From Streptomyces melanogenes (GTDB taxonomy: Bacteria > Actinomycetota > Actinomycetes > Streptomycetales > Streptomycetaceae): a DNA stretch of 61,908 bases. Position 1 is the first letter of the stretch, and the number at the start of each line of letters is the position of its first letter. Positions 51,798-60,388 of this stretch are shown here, piece after piece. Both the position numbers and the translations under genes were made by a program. The stretch lies in the NCBI RefSeq assembly GCF_014649795.1, contig NZ_BMTS01000033.1:1-61908 (forward strand). Direction: 5' to 3'. Under the pieces are notes generated by a model that saw nothing but the letters and a program-made list of their open reading frames with translations, was not told the origin of the DNA and ran no database searches.

Positions 51798-52868
51798 GTG
51801 CCCAGACTTGGACGGCCGTTCCTGGCCCTGTCGACCACGGCCGTATCGCTTCTCGCACTGGCGGGCTGCGGCAGCTCAGGGGGCGACGCGAGCGCCGACG
51901 GCACACCCGCGGCGGGCGGCCCCTCCTCCCTGGCCGGCCAGTCGATCACCGTCTACAGCGGGCAGCACGAGCAGACCGTCAAGGCCCTGACCGCGGACTT
52001 CGAGAAGCGCACCGGGATCTCGGTGAAGCTGCGCTCGGGCGACGAGGCCGAGCTGGCCAACCAGATCCTGCAGGAGGGCTCGGCCTCACCGGCCGACGTG
52101 TTCTACGCCGAGAACCCACCGGCGCTGACCGTCCTGGAAGAGAAGAACCTGCTGGCACCCGTCGCACCCGGCACCCTCAAGTCCGTTCCGGCGACAGACA
52201 GTTCACCGCAGGGCGGCTGGGTCGGCGTGTCCGCCCGCACCGCCGCGTTCGTCACGCACCTGGGCACCGCCGCCGACAGCGCCCCGCCTGCCTCCGTACG
52301 CGACCTCGCCACGCCCGCGTGGAAGGGCCGCCTGGGCATCGCCCCCGCCGAGACCGACTTCGCCCCGATCGTCACCCGCATGATCAAGACCGACGGGACC
52401 GACGGCGCGAAGAAGTGGCTGCAGGGACTGAAGGCCAACGCCAAGGTCTACAACAGCAATGAGGACCTGTCGGTCGCCGTCAACAGCGGCGAGGTGCAGG
52501 GCGGCGTCGTGGACCACTACTACTGGTACCGCCTGCGCGACGAGAAGACCGCCGCCGGCACCCATAGCAAGCTCCACTACTTCACCAAGGGCGACCCCGG
52601 CGCCCTCGTCGACATCTCCGGGGCTGGCATCCTCAAGTCCAGCAAGCACCAGGCCGCCGCCCAGGCCTTCCTCGCCTACCTCGACGGCAAGGACGCCCAG
52701 CAGCTGATCGCCGGGTCCCAGAGCTACGAATACCCCCTCCTGTCCGGCGTACCGGGCAAGGCCGAACTCACCCCGCTCGACACCATCGGAACCGTCGTGC
52801 CCGTCGCCGACCTCGGAGACGGCAAGGCCTCACTGCAACTCCTCCAGGACACCGGCCTCCTGCAGTGA
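51798..52868 (+). CDS. Fe3+ ABC transporter substrate-binding lipoprotein
   Basis: A 356-residue lipoprotein from GTG 51798 behind AAGGA; the open frame begins earlier but lacks a signal. Lipobox LAGC gives the acylated Cys near residue 23. The rest is a type-2 periplasmic binding fold of the FbpA/SfuA/FutA group: ITVYSGQHEQTVKALTADFE, FYAENPPALT, a Tyr cluster VVDHYYWYRLR that can bind ferric iron, and YEYPLLSGV at the end. The stop overlaps the permease start (GTGA). Iron substrate is supported by the upstream iron box. Confidence 0.88.
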   Translation: MPRLGRPFLALSTTAVSLLALAGCGSSGGDASADGTPAAGGPSSLAGQSITVYSGQHEQTVKALTADFEKRTGISVKLRSGDEAELANQILQEGSASPADVFYAENPPALTVLEEKNLLAPVAPGTLKSVPATDSSPQGGWVGVSARTAAFVTHLGTAADSAPPASVRDLATPAWKGRLGIAPAETDFAPIVTRMIKTDGTDGAKKWLQGLKANAKVYNSNEDLSVAVNSGEVQGGVVDHYYWYRLRDEKTAAGTHSKLHYFTKGDPGALVDISGAGILKSSKHQAAAQAFLAYLDGKDAQQLIAGSQSYEYPLLSGVPGKAELTPLDTIGTVVPVADLGDGKASLQLLQDTGLLQ

Positions 52869-54448
52869 CCACCCCACACCGCGCCGAGGGCCTGTCACCG
52901 CTGCGGCGGTGGCGGGCCAACGGCCCGCTCTCCCCGCTTGCCCCGGTCGCCTTCGCCGTCGTGGCGCTGGTGGTCTCCCCGCTGGCCTTCGTCGCCGTGC
53001 AGGCAGCTCAAGCCGGCTGGGACCAGGCACAGCGGCTGCTCGGCCGCCCAGTCCTCGCCACCCTGATCACGAACACGGTGACCCTGGCCGCAGCCGTCAC
53101 CTTCGCGACCGCGGTCATCGGCTTCGGCGCCGCCTACCTCACCGAACGGACCGACCTGCCCGGACGCCGCTGGTGGACCGTGCTGCTGGCGCTGCCACTG
53201 GCCGTGCCCGAGTTCGTCCGCGGCTACTCCTGGGTCTCCCTTTGGCCGTCGGTGCACGGCTACTGGGGAGCGGTCCTCGTGATGACCTGCTCGCTCTACC
53301 CACTGGTCATGCTGCCGGTCGCGGCCACCCTACGGCGGACGGACGGAGCCGCCGAGGAGGTGTCACGCAGCCTGGGCCGCGGCCCCTGGGCCACCCTGTG
53401 GCGGGTCACCGTGCCCCTGGCCCGGCCCGCTCTCGCCGGTGGCGCGCTGCTGGTCTCGCTCTATCTGCTCGGTGAGTACGGCGCGTTCGCGATGCTGCGC
53501 TACACCACCTTCGCCACCGCCATCTTCACCGAGTACAAACTGGGCTTCGACGCCGCGTCGGCCTCCCTGCTCACCTCGGTGCTCGTGGCGCTCGCCCTGC
53601 TGCTGGTGGGGCTGGATGCCTGGGCGGGCCGGCGCGGGCGGACCACCCGGGCGGGCAGCACGGGACGCAGCGCCGCCCCGGCGGCCCTGGGCCGCTGGAG
53701 GCTCCCCTCCCTGGCGGCACTGGCCGCGGTCGTGGCCCTCTCCCTCGGCGTCCCGCTCTACGCGCTGGGCTACTGGTTGGTGAAGGGGGATTCGACGTCG
53801 CTCCCGCCGGCCTCCGTGTGGTCCTCGGCGCTGACCACCCTCGGCTACGCCGTGAGTGCGGCGCTGGTCTCCACCGCCGCCGCCGTCCCGGTGGCCCTGT
53901 ACGGCTGGCGGCGCGGCACCTGGCTCGCCCGGAGCGCCGAACGCGCCGCCTACCTCACGCGCGCACTGCCCGGGATCGCCGTCGCCCTGTCCGTGGTCTA
54001 CTTCGCCATCCGCTACGCCCAACCGCTCTACCAGCAGCCCCCGATGCTCGTCGCCGGCTACGTCATCCTCTTCTTCCCCCTCGCCCTCACCGCCGTCCGC
54101 GCCGCTCTCGCCCAGGTGCCCCCGGGCGTCGAAGAGGTCGCCCGCTCCCTCGGCACCCGCCCGCTCGCCGTGCTCGCCCGGGTGACGCTGCCTCTGGTCC
54201 TGCCCGGACTAGGCGCCGCCGCCGCGATGGTGGCGCTCACCGCCAGCACCGAGCTGACCGCCACCTTGCTCCTGCGTCCCACCGGAACCCAGACCCTGGC
54301 CACCCAGTTCTGGGTCTACACCAGCGGTCTCGCCTATGGAGCCGCCGCCCCCTACGCGGCGCTGATGGTCCTCATGTCCGTACCCCCCGTCCTTCTGCTC
54401 ACCCGCCGTGCCCTCGGCTCCCACCCCACGCCGGAGACCCCCCGATGA
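52865..54448 (+). CDS. Fe3+ ABC transporter permease (fused double-domain)
   Basis: A 527-residue permease with two homologous halves of about six helices each, as in FbpB/SfuB. Each half has the EAA loop that docks the ATPase: EEVSRSLGRGPWATLWRVTV near residue 165 and EEVARSLGTRPLAVLARVTL near 425. The start overlaps the binding-protein stop and the end overlaps the ATPase start, so the three are co-translated. Confidence 0.9.
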   Translation: MTTPHRAEGLSPLRRWRANGPLSPLAPVAFAVVALVVSPLAFVAVQAAQAGWDQAQRLLGRPVLATLITNTVTLAAAVTFATAVIGFGAAYLTERTDLPGRRWWTVLLALPLAVPEFVRGYSWVSLWPSVHGYWGAVLVMTCSLYPLVMLPVAATLRRTDGAAEEVSRSLGRGPWATLWRVTVPLARPALAGGALLVSLYLLGEYGAFAMLRYTTFATAIFTEYKLGFDAASASLLTSVLVALALLLVGLDAWAGRRGRTTRAGSTGRSAAPAALGRWRLPSLAALAAVVALSLGVPLYALGYWLVKGDSTSLPPASVWSSALTTLGYAVSAALVSTAAAVPVALYGWRRGTWLARSAERAAYLTRALPGIAVALSVVYFAIRYAQPLYQQPPMLVAGYVILFFPLALTAVRAALAQVPPGVEEVARSLGTRPLAVLARVTLPLVLPGLGAAAAMVALTASTELTATLLLRPTGTQTLATQFWVYTSGLAYGAAAPYAALMVLMSVPPVLLLTRRALGSHPTPETPR

Positions 54449-55491
54449 GCGGCCTCACCATCACCGACCTGCACGCGGCCCACGGCCGCACCCCGATCCT
54501 GCAGGGCGTCGAACTCGCCGTTCCCGACGGCGCACTCGCCTGCGTGCTGGGCCCCTCGGGCTGCGGCAAGAGCACCCTCCTGCGCGTCGTCGCCGGCTTC
54601 CACCCCGCCCGGCGCGGACACGTGGCGCTCGGCGACACGGTGCTCGACGACGGACGCGGGCGACTGCCCGCCGAGCGCCGCCGCATCGGCTACGTACCGC
54701 AAGACGGCGCCCTCTTCCCGCACCTGACCGTCGCGGCCAACATCGGCTTCGGTCTGCCCCGCGCCCTACGCCGCGACCGCTCCGACGAACTCCTCAGCCT
54801 GGTCGGCCTCTCCGGGCTCGGCCGACGCCACCCCCACCAGCTCTCCGGCGGCCAGCAGCAGCGCGTCGCCCTCGCCCGCGCCCTCGCCCCCCGCCCCGAA
54901 CTCCTGCTCCTGGACGAGCCGTTCGCCGCTCTCGACGCCGCGCTGCGCACCGACCTGCGCGCCGAGGTCGCCGCGACCCTGCGCGCGGCCGGTACCACCG
55001 CCGTCCTCGTCACGCACGACCAGGACGAGGCACTCTCCTTCGCCGACACCATCGCCGTCATGCGGGCAGGCCGGATCGTCCAACAGGCAGCGCCACAAGA
55101 CCTCTACCGAGAACCGGCCGACACCGCCGTCGCCCGCTTCCTCGGCGAAGCCAACCTTGTTCCCGCCCGCATCGAGGGCCTGCAGGCCGACACCGCCTTC
55201 GGCATCCTGAAACTGACCGCCAATGCCGGTGCGGCGCGACGGGGCCCGGTGCTCCTGAGACCGCGTCAGCTGCGGCTCAGCGTGACGCCCGGTCCGGGCA
55301 AGGTCCGCACCCGAATCCACCGCTGCCACTTCCGCGGCAGCGACCACCGGGTCGAACTCGCCCCGGAATCCCGCGGGCTTCCCCCTGTCCTGATCGCCTA
55401 CACCGACACCGCATGGCCCCCGGGTGAGGCATACGTCGAGGTCGACGGTCTTGCCCACCCCGTAGACGAACCCACCGAGCCCCTGCTCTGA
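54445..55491 (+). CDS. Fe3+ ABC transporter ATP-binding protein
   Basis: A 348-residue FbpC-type ATPase. Walker A GPSGCGKST is near residue 37, the signature is LSGGQQQRVALARAL, Walker B LLLLDEPFAALD, and the switch His is in LVTHDQDEAL. A C-terminal ~110-residue TOBE-like domain (RPRQLRLSVTPGPGKVRTRI) follows. Its ATG overlaps the permease stop (ATGA). It drives ferric-iron import with the two upstream genes. Confidence 0.9.
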   Translation: MSGLTITDLHAAHGRTPILQGVELAVPDGALACVLGPSGCGKSTLLRVVAGFHPARRGHVALGDTVLDDGRGRLPAERRRIGYVPQDGALFPHLTVAANIGFGLPRALRRDRSDELLSLVGLSGLGRRHPHQLSGGQQQRVALARALAPRPELLLLDEPFAALDAALRTDLRAEVAATLRAAGTTAVLVTHDQDEALSFADTIAVMRAGRIVQQAAPQDLYREPADTAVARFLGEANLVPARIEGLQADTAFGILKLTANAGAARRGPVLLRPRQLRLSVTPGPGKVRTRIHRCHFRGSDHRVELAPESRGLPPVLIAYTDTAWPPGEAYVEVDGLAHPVDEPTEPLL

Positions 55492-55841
55492 GCGGCTCTC
55501 AAGGGCAGCGGCTTCGCATCGCCGACCCCGCAGCGCGGCTGGCCGCGGGGACGCTTGGCGCTTCGTGCCCGGTGCCCGCAGTCTGAGGGTGTCCCGCAAA
55601 CGATCTTCTACGGGGTGAGGCGCAGGGGACTGGCCGTTGGGACCAGCCGTTATCCCGTCAGGACTGGGGCGTGTCCGCTGAGTTGTCGCTATCGGGGAGG
55701 TGTCGAAGTGATGGTCCGTTCGGGTGACATCCCGCATGCGGGACCGTTTCTGCTGGTCATGCCTCTCGTATGGCCACGAAACCGCTGGTGGCGAACGGCC
55801 GTTGCCGGCGAGGCGAATACTCTTTCCCGAAGGGAACATTC
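55492..55841. other. No gene recognised
   Basis: No convincing frame is seen. A 12-base palindrome (CCCGCATGCGGG, about 55731-55742) is present, without known meaning. The end provides the promoter and ribosome site (GAAGGG) of the next gene. Confidence 0.3.
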
Positions 55842-56375
55842 ATGGGTGACACGCTGCACGTGGGTGAGGAACTCGGACTCGGTCAATCCCTGCAGGGTGG
55901 TGCCTACACCCTGACATTGCAGGACGACGGCAACCTGGTGCTCTGCGAACCGGGCGGCGTCGTGTGGGCGACCAGCACCCACGACACGGGGGTTCAGCGC
56001 GCCGTACTCCAGGACGACGGCAACTTCGCCCTCTACACCGGCGACGGCGCGGCGTGGGCCACCGACACCAACGGCCAGGACGCCGACCGGCTGGTCGTGC
56101 AGGCCGACCGTAACGTGGTCCTGTACGGCAAGGACGGCGGCGCTCTGTGGGCATCGGACACCAGCACCGACAATCCGATCGCCGCCGAGGAACCGGACGC
56201 CGCAGCCCCACCTGCCCCCGAGGCGCGCACCTACACCGTCGAACCCGGCGACACCCTGTGGGCCGTCGCCGAACGCTTCTACGGCGACGGAAACCGCTAC
56301 CGTGAGATCGCTCAAGCCAGCGGCATCGACAACCCGGACGCGGTGAACGTCGGCCAGGTGCTGACGATTCCGTGA
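55842..56375 (+). CDS. Bulb-type lectin fused to LysM
   Basis: A 177-residue protein from ATG 55842 behind GAAGGG. Residues ~1-110 are a B-lectin domain with three QDDGNLVL/QDDGNFALY/QADRNVVLY mannose-binding motifs and WATST/WATDT/WASDT turns. A Pro/Ala linker leads to a C-terminal LysM (YTVEPGDTLWAVAERFYGDG to VNVGQVLTIP), which binds N-acetylglucosamine polymers. There is no signal peptide, so export would need another route or lysis. It probably links mannose-bearing and peptidoglycan or chitin surfaces. Confidence 0.85.
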   Translation: MGDTLHVGEELGLGQSLQGGAYTLTLQDDGNLVLCEPGGVVWATSTHDTGVQRAVLQDDGNFALYTGDGAAWATDTNGQDADRLVVQADRNVVLYGKDGGALWASDTSTDNPIAAEEPDAAAPPAPEARTYTVEPGDTLWAVAERFYGDGNRYREIAQASGIDNPDAVNVGQVLTIP

Positions 56376-56490
56376 CCCGGCGCTTCCCCTGCGGGTAGAA
56401 CGCAGCAGGCGCTACGGGCTGCCCGGTGAATCGTCATCGGAGCCGTAGCCGGATCGCGGCGAGGGTGACCGTGCCGTGAAAGAGGAACGC

Positions 56491-57987
56491 TCACTTGTCG
56501 TACCTCGTCGCCACCTTCCTTCCCGTGGCGACGAGGCGGGTTCGGAAGGCCGTGCCGTCCGTGGTGTCCTGGACGGTGATCGTGCCGCCGTGCAGGGCCG
56601 CGATGTCCCGGGCGATGGACAGGCCGAGACCGGTGCCGCCGTCGTCGCGGCTGCGCGCGTCGTCGAGGCGGGTGAACCGTTCGAAGATCCTCTCACGGTC
56701 GGCGGCGGCGATCGGGGGACCGTCGTTCGTGACGTCCAGGAGGGCGTCGCCGGTCTCCGGGTCCCTCGTCAGCCGCACGGCGACACAGTGGCGGGCGTGG
56801 CGCTGGGCGTTGTCCAGGAGGTTGGTCAGCAGGCGGCCGAGCCACAGTGCGTCGCCGCAGAGGGTGATGTCGCCGCACGTGTGCAGGGCGACGGTATGGG
56901 GGTCCGCGGAACGTGCGGCCAGGGTGGCACGCACGAGTTCGGTGAGGTCGACCGATTCGCCGGGACGGCTGTGCACGGTGGTGTCGAGGCGGGCGAGCAG
57001 GAGCAGGTCGGCGGAGAGTGCCTGGAGGCGTTCGGTGTCCTGGAGGGCGCCTTCCGCCAGGGTGGCGCGCACCTTCGGGTCGGGGTGGGTATGCGCGACC
57101 TCCAGCTGGGTGCGGAGTACCGCGAGAGGGCTGCGGAGTTCGTGGGAGGCATCGGCGATGAACCGGCGCTGGCGGATCCCCGCGGCCTCCAGTCGCTCCA
57201 GCATGGCGTTCATGGTCTGGGCGAGGCGGGCGATCTCGTCGTCGCCGCGCGGGGCGGGCACCCGGCGGTCCAGGCCGCGGTCGCTGATCGCGGCGACCTC
57301 GGAGCGGATGGCTTCGACGGGCCGCAGCGCGCGGCCCGTCGTACGCCAGGTCAGGGCGCCGACGGTGAAGAGCAGCAGGGTGCTCAGGGCTGCGAGCGCC
57401 GCTGTGGTGATGTCTTCGGCTGTGTCGGCGGTGCGCAGCGAGGCGCCGACGTGGACGGTGACCGGGCCGGTGGGGGTGGCGGTGGTGACGGTGGTGACGC
57501 GCTGGTCGTGCTTCTCGCCGAGGGCGTCGAGGTTGTACGTCCGATGGCCCTCATGAGTGCCGGTGGAGGCGAGGGCGGGGCGGCCGGTGAGGTTCTGGCT
57601 CTGCGCGACCACCTTTCCGTGCGCGTCGACGACCTGGATGAAGTCGGTTCCGGGGCCGAGCGGCAGCTGCGGGGTGAGGCGGCCGCTGGCGGCGAGGCGG
57701 GTGACGGCCTGGGTCTGCTCGCGGGCCCCCGTCTCCACGCTGCGTTCCAGGTTGACGCGCAGCAGCAGCAGGACGACGGCCGACGCGGCGAGCATGACGA
57801 CGGCGACGCTGACGCAGGCAGCGAGGGTGGTACGGGCACGGACCGAGCGTGGCGCCAGCCGTCGGACCAGCGCGGCTGCCCGGGGATGGCCGGCCAGCGG
57901 GCGCAGGAGGGCACGGGCTTGGCGGCGCGTGGCGCGGACGATGCCGGGGAGCCCTGGTTCGGGGGCGATCGCTTGCGGCTCAGCCAC
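56491..57987 (-). CDS. Sensor histidine kinase
   Basis: A 498-residue kinase. A basic cytoplasmic N-terminus is followed by helices at ~58-80 and ~190-215 around a sensor of about 110 residues. HAMP, H-box DASHELRSPLAVL, N-box LLDNAQRHARH and G-boxes NDGPPI and GGTGLGLSIARDIA are complete. It overlaps the regulator gene by eight bases. Sequence plan and neighbours (PepSY protein, COG4705 proteins) are a recurrent Streptomyces combination, so envelope sensing is likely. Confidence 0.88.
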   Translation of the reverse strand: MAEPQAIAPEPGLPGIVRATRRQARALLRPLAGHPRAAALVRRLAPRSVRARTTLAACVSVAVVMLAASAVVLLLLRVNLERSVETGAREQTQAVTRLAASGRLTPQLPLGPGTDFIQVVDAHGKVVAQSQNLTGRPALASTGTHEGHRTYNLDALGEKHDQRVTTVTTATPTGPVTVHVGASLRTADTAEDITTAALAALSTLLLFTVGALTWRTTGRALRPVEAIRSEVAAISDRGLDRRVPAPRGDDEIARLAQTMNAMLERLEAAGIRQRRFIADASHELRSPLAVLRTQLEVAHTHPDPKVRATLAEGALQDTERLQALSADLLLLARLDTTVHSRPGESVDLTELVRATLAARSADPHTVALHTCGDITLCGDALWLGRLLTNLLDNAQRHARHCVAVRLTRDPETGDALLDVTNDGPPIAAADRERIFERFTRLDDARSRDDGGTGLGLSIARDIAALHGGTITVQDTTDGTAFRTRLVATGRKVATRYDK

Positions 57988-58657
57988 CGTCGGCCGCCAG
58001 CCGGTATCCGGCGCCCCGGACGGTCTGCACCGCGGCCCGCTCGAACGGGGCGTCGATCTTGCGTCGCAGGGCGCTCACGTGAACCTCGACGGTGTTGGGG
58101 TCGCTGTCGGGGTTGCTGTCCCAGACCTCGTTGAGGATGTCGCGCTTGGAGACGGCCTCACCGGCTCGCCGGGCCAGGTGGTCCAGAACGGCGAACTCGC
58201 GCGGGGTGAGAGGGACGGGCACGCCGCCGCGGCTGCAGGTGCGGGCGGCGGAGTCGACGATCAGGTCGCCCAGCACGGTGCGCTGCGGGGCCCGGCTGCC
58301 GATGCGGCGGGCCAGCGCCCGCAGCCGGGCGGTGAGCACCACCATGGAGAACGGCTTGGACAGGTAGTCGTCGGCGCCGGTGTCGAGTGCCTCGGCCTCG
58401 TCCCACTCGCCGTCCTTCGCGGTGAGCATGAGGATGCCGACATTGCTGCCGCAGGCCCGTAGCCGCGAGCACACGCGGTAGCCGTTGAGGCCGGGCAGCA
58501 TGATGTCGAGCACCACCACGTCGTAGGTGCGGTTGGTGGCCTTGGCGAGCCCGGACAGGCCGTCGTGAGCGATGTCCACGCTGAACCCCTCGGCGGTCAG
58601 CCCGTGCTGAAGTGCCAGGGCCAGTCGGCGCTCGTCCTCCACCACCAGTACACGCAT
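57980..58657 (-). CDS. OmpR-family response regulator
   Basis: A 225-residue regulator from ATG 58657. Receiver: acidic pair in VVEDE, Asp51 (VVVLDIMLPG), Lys in YLSKPF. Winged helix: LTPREFAVLDHLARRAGEAV, VEVHVSALRRKID, TVRGAGYRLA. It is encoded directly upstream of and overlaps the kinase gene. TTCAG-type direct repeats lie 50-80 bases upstream of its start, suggesting autoregulation. Confidence 0.9.
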   Translation of the reverse strand: MRVLVVEDERRLALALQHGLTAEGFSVDIAHDGLSGLAKATNRTYDVVVLDIMLPGLNGYRVCSRLRACGSNVGILMLTAKDGEWDEAEALDTGADDYLSKPFSMVVLTARLRALARRIGSRAPQRTVLGDLIVDSAARTCSRGGVPVPLTPREFAVLDHLARRAGEAVSKRDILNEVWDSNPDSDPNTVEVHVSALRRKIDAPFERAAVQTVRGAGYRLAADGG

Positions 58658-58709
58658 GTCCCCAGGGTGGCATGCCGCCGGGTGGCGCAGCCGCCAAGCT
58701 GAAGGTGCC

Positions 58710-58734
58710 TTCAGGTCTTCAGCGTCCCTTCAGG
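58710..58734. promoter_or_regulatory. Three TTCAG direct repeats between regulator and PepSY gene
   Basis: TTCAGG at 58710, TTCAGC at 58718 and TTCAGG at 58729 lie on the same strand, the last two 11 bases apart, in the 152 bases between the divergent regulator and PepSY genes. This is the expected arrangement of an OmpR-type binding site serving both promoters. Confidence 0.55.
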
Positions 58735-58809
58735 GTGCCCCGACCATGCTGTGCCCGGATGTCCGGGCACTGGGTCCCCGGACCGAGCCACGAGGTAGGG
58801 GCGGACACA

Positions 58810-59391
58810 GTGAGTGAATCCGAGGGTACGACGGCGGGCTCTGGTGAGCCGCAGGAGCGGACGGGTGAGGGTGGCCCCGGCATGACGGCGAAGAAGCTGA
58901 CCGGCTGGCGTCGGCCGCGTGGCCGCAGGGCGTGGTGGGCCGCGGCCGGTGTGGCTGGCGTGGTGGTGATCGGCTGCGGCGCGGCTGCGGCGGCCATCCA
59001 CCATCACGAGGAAGAGGGGCGCGGCGAGCACAGGGCGGCGTATGCCGCGGACCGCGAGCGCCGCGGCGAGTCGCGAGAGGACTCCGAGGGCCGTGACGGG
59101 CATGACGGCCGGCACCGGGACGGCGAGCGCGGCCCGCGCGCCGAGGACGTGCGTGAGCCCTCGTCCGCGGCTGCCCCGGCCCCGCTGCCCTCGCTCTCCG
59201 CGGCGGACGCCGTGAACAAGGCCGCCGCAGCGGTCAACGACGGCAAGGTCGAGTCGCTGGCACCGGTCACCGAGCAGGGCGGCGGCCGCGCCTGGCGGAT
59301 CGTCGTCGTCGGACCTGACGGAGTGCGGCACGCGGTGACCGTCGACGGCACCAGCGGCACGTTGACCGGCAACGCCGTTCTGGGCGGCTGA
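58810..59391 (+). CDS. Membrane-anchored PepSY-domain protein
   Basis: A 193-residue protein from GTG 58810 behind GGGGCGG. A 45-residue cytoplasmic leader precedes one helix at about 46-65 (AAAGVAGVVVIGCGAAAAAI). Then comes a highly charged His/Glu/Arg linker (HHHEEEGRGEHR), and residues ~125-193 are a PepSY domain (AVNKAAAAVNDGKVESLAPV, WRIVVVGPDGVRHAVTVDGT). PepSY domains often modulate proteases or sensors outside the membrane. It diverges from the two-component pair and is probably its target and partner. Confidence 0.8.
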   Translation: MSESEGTTAGSGEPQERTGEGGPGMTAKKLTGWRRPRGRRAWWAAAGVAGVVVIGCGAAAAAIHHHEEEGRGEHRAAYAADRERRGESREDSEGRDGHDGRHRDGERGPRAEDVREPSSAAAPAPLPSLSAADAVNKAAAAVNDGKVESLAPVTEQGGGRAWRIVVVGPDGVRHAVTVDGTSGTLTGNAVLGG

Positions 59392-59393
59392 AC

Positions 59394-59417
59394 CCGACCG
59401 ACCGACCGACCGACCGA
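59394..59417. repeat. Six tandem CCGA tetranucleotides
   Basis: CCGA is repeated exactly six times directly after the PepSY stop codon, ahead of the COG4705 gene. Such a run can change length by slippage. It is not followed by a coding frame, so any effect would be on spacing or mRNA structure. Confidence 0.8.
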
Positions 59418-59462
59418 GCGGCGCGGCCCCGGCCGCGCCGCGCAGAAAGGAGTGCCGCCGTC

Positions 59463-60263
59463 TTGGGCGCCACGACAACCCCTGGGGTGCACCGCCGCGC
59501 CCAGGCCCGGGCCGTTCGGCCCGCAGTGAGCAAGGTCCCCGAGGTGACCGCGGTGTTCTGGGTCGTCAAGATCCTCACCACCGGCATGGGCGAGACCACC
59601 TCCGATTACCTCGCCCGCGCCCTCGGGCCCGTACCGGCGGTCGCCGCGGCCGGTCTGCTGCTGGTCGCCGCCCTGATCACGCAGGCGCGCACACGCCGCT
59701 ACGTCCCGGCCGTGTACTGGTTGGCGGTGGTCATGGTCAGCGTCTTTGGGACCATGGCCGCCGATGTCGCGCACGTCGCCCTCGGCGTGCCCTACACCGT
59801 GTCCGCGTTGGTGTTCGCCCTGGCCCTGGCGCTGGTCTTCATCGTCTGGCGGCGGACCGAGGGCACCCTCGCGGTGCAGACGGTGGCCGGCGGACGCCGC
59901 GAGGTCTTCTACTGGAGTGTGGTCATGGCCACCTTCGCCCTCGGCACGGCCGTCGGCGACCTCACCGCGGCGACCCTGGGCTGGGGATACCTGTCCTCCG
60001 GGCTGCTGTTCGCCGCTCTGATCGCCCTGCCGGCGCTCGCCCACCGGCTGTTCGCCCTCCCGCCCGTGCTCGGCTTCTGGTGGGCCTACGTGCTCACCCG
60101 GCCGCTCGGTGCCTCCTTTGCGGACTGGGCCGGGGTCGGCGCCGGGCGCGGCGGCCTCGGGCTGGGGACCGGGCCGGTCAGCCTGGTCCTCGTCGTGATG
60201 ATCGCCGCCGTGGTGCTGTGGCTGAGCGCCGCCGACCGCCGCGCGGCACGGTCCCTGCCCTGA
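59463..60263 (+). CDS. COG4705-family membrane protein
   Basis: A 266-residue membrane protein from TTG 59463 (AAGGAG upstream). It has eight hydrophobic segments organised as repeats with the family motif KVPEVTAVFWVVKILTTGMG at the start, YVPAVYWLAVVMVSVFGT, EVFYWSVVMATFALGTAVGD and LGFWWAYVLTRPLGASFADW. Function is unknown. It lies in line after the PepSY gene and before a paralogue, probably in the same two-component regulon. Confidence 0.85.
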   Translation: MGATTTPGVHRRAQARAVRPAVSKVPEVTAVFWVVKILTTGMGETTSDYLARALGPVPAVAAAGLLLVAALITQARTRRYVPAVYWLAVVMVSVFGTMAADVAHVALGVPYTVSALVFALALALVFIVWRRTEGTLAVQTVAGGRREVFYWSVVMATFALGTAVGDLTAATLGWGYLSSGLLFAALIALPALAHRLFALPPVLGFWWAYVLTRPLGASFADWAGVGAGRGGLGLGTGPVSLVLVVMIAAVVLWLSAADRRAARSLP

Positions 60264-60348
60264 CGCCCGGCACCTGTCGCCGTACTCACCGTGTGCACCA
60301 CCGAGTACGGCGACGGGTGCATCGCTCTGGTCATGCCCGGTGCGGTAG

Positions 60349-60364
60349 TCAGGATGCGTTCAGG
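60349..60364. promoter_or_regulatory. Direct repeat TCAGG-N6-TCAGG upstream of the second COG4705 gene
   Basis: TCAGGATGCGTTCAGG differs by one base from the copy at 46299. It lies 25-40 bases before the likely start of the downstream gene, in promoter position. It is probably bound by one of the OmpR-type regulators of the window, most simply that at 57980. Confidence 0.5.
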
Positions 60365-60388
60365 TTTCCCATGGCACCGTCGGGCCGC

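Noticed and set aside
59394..59417. CCGA run considered as CRISPR or binding array
   Set aside because: Contiguous 4-base units with no spacers; a simple microsatellite.
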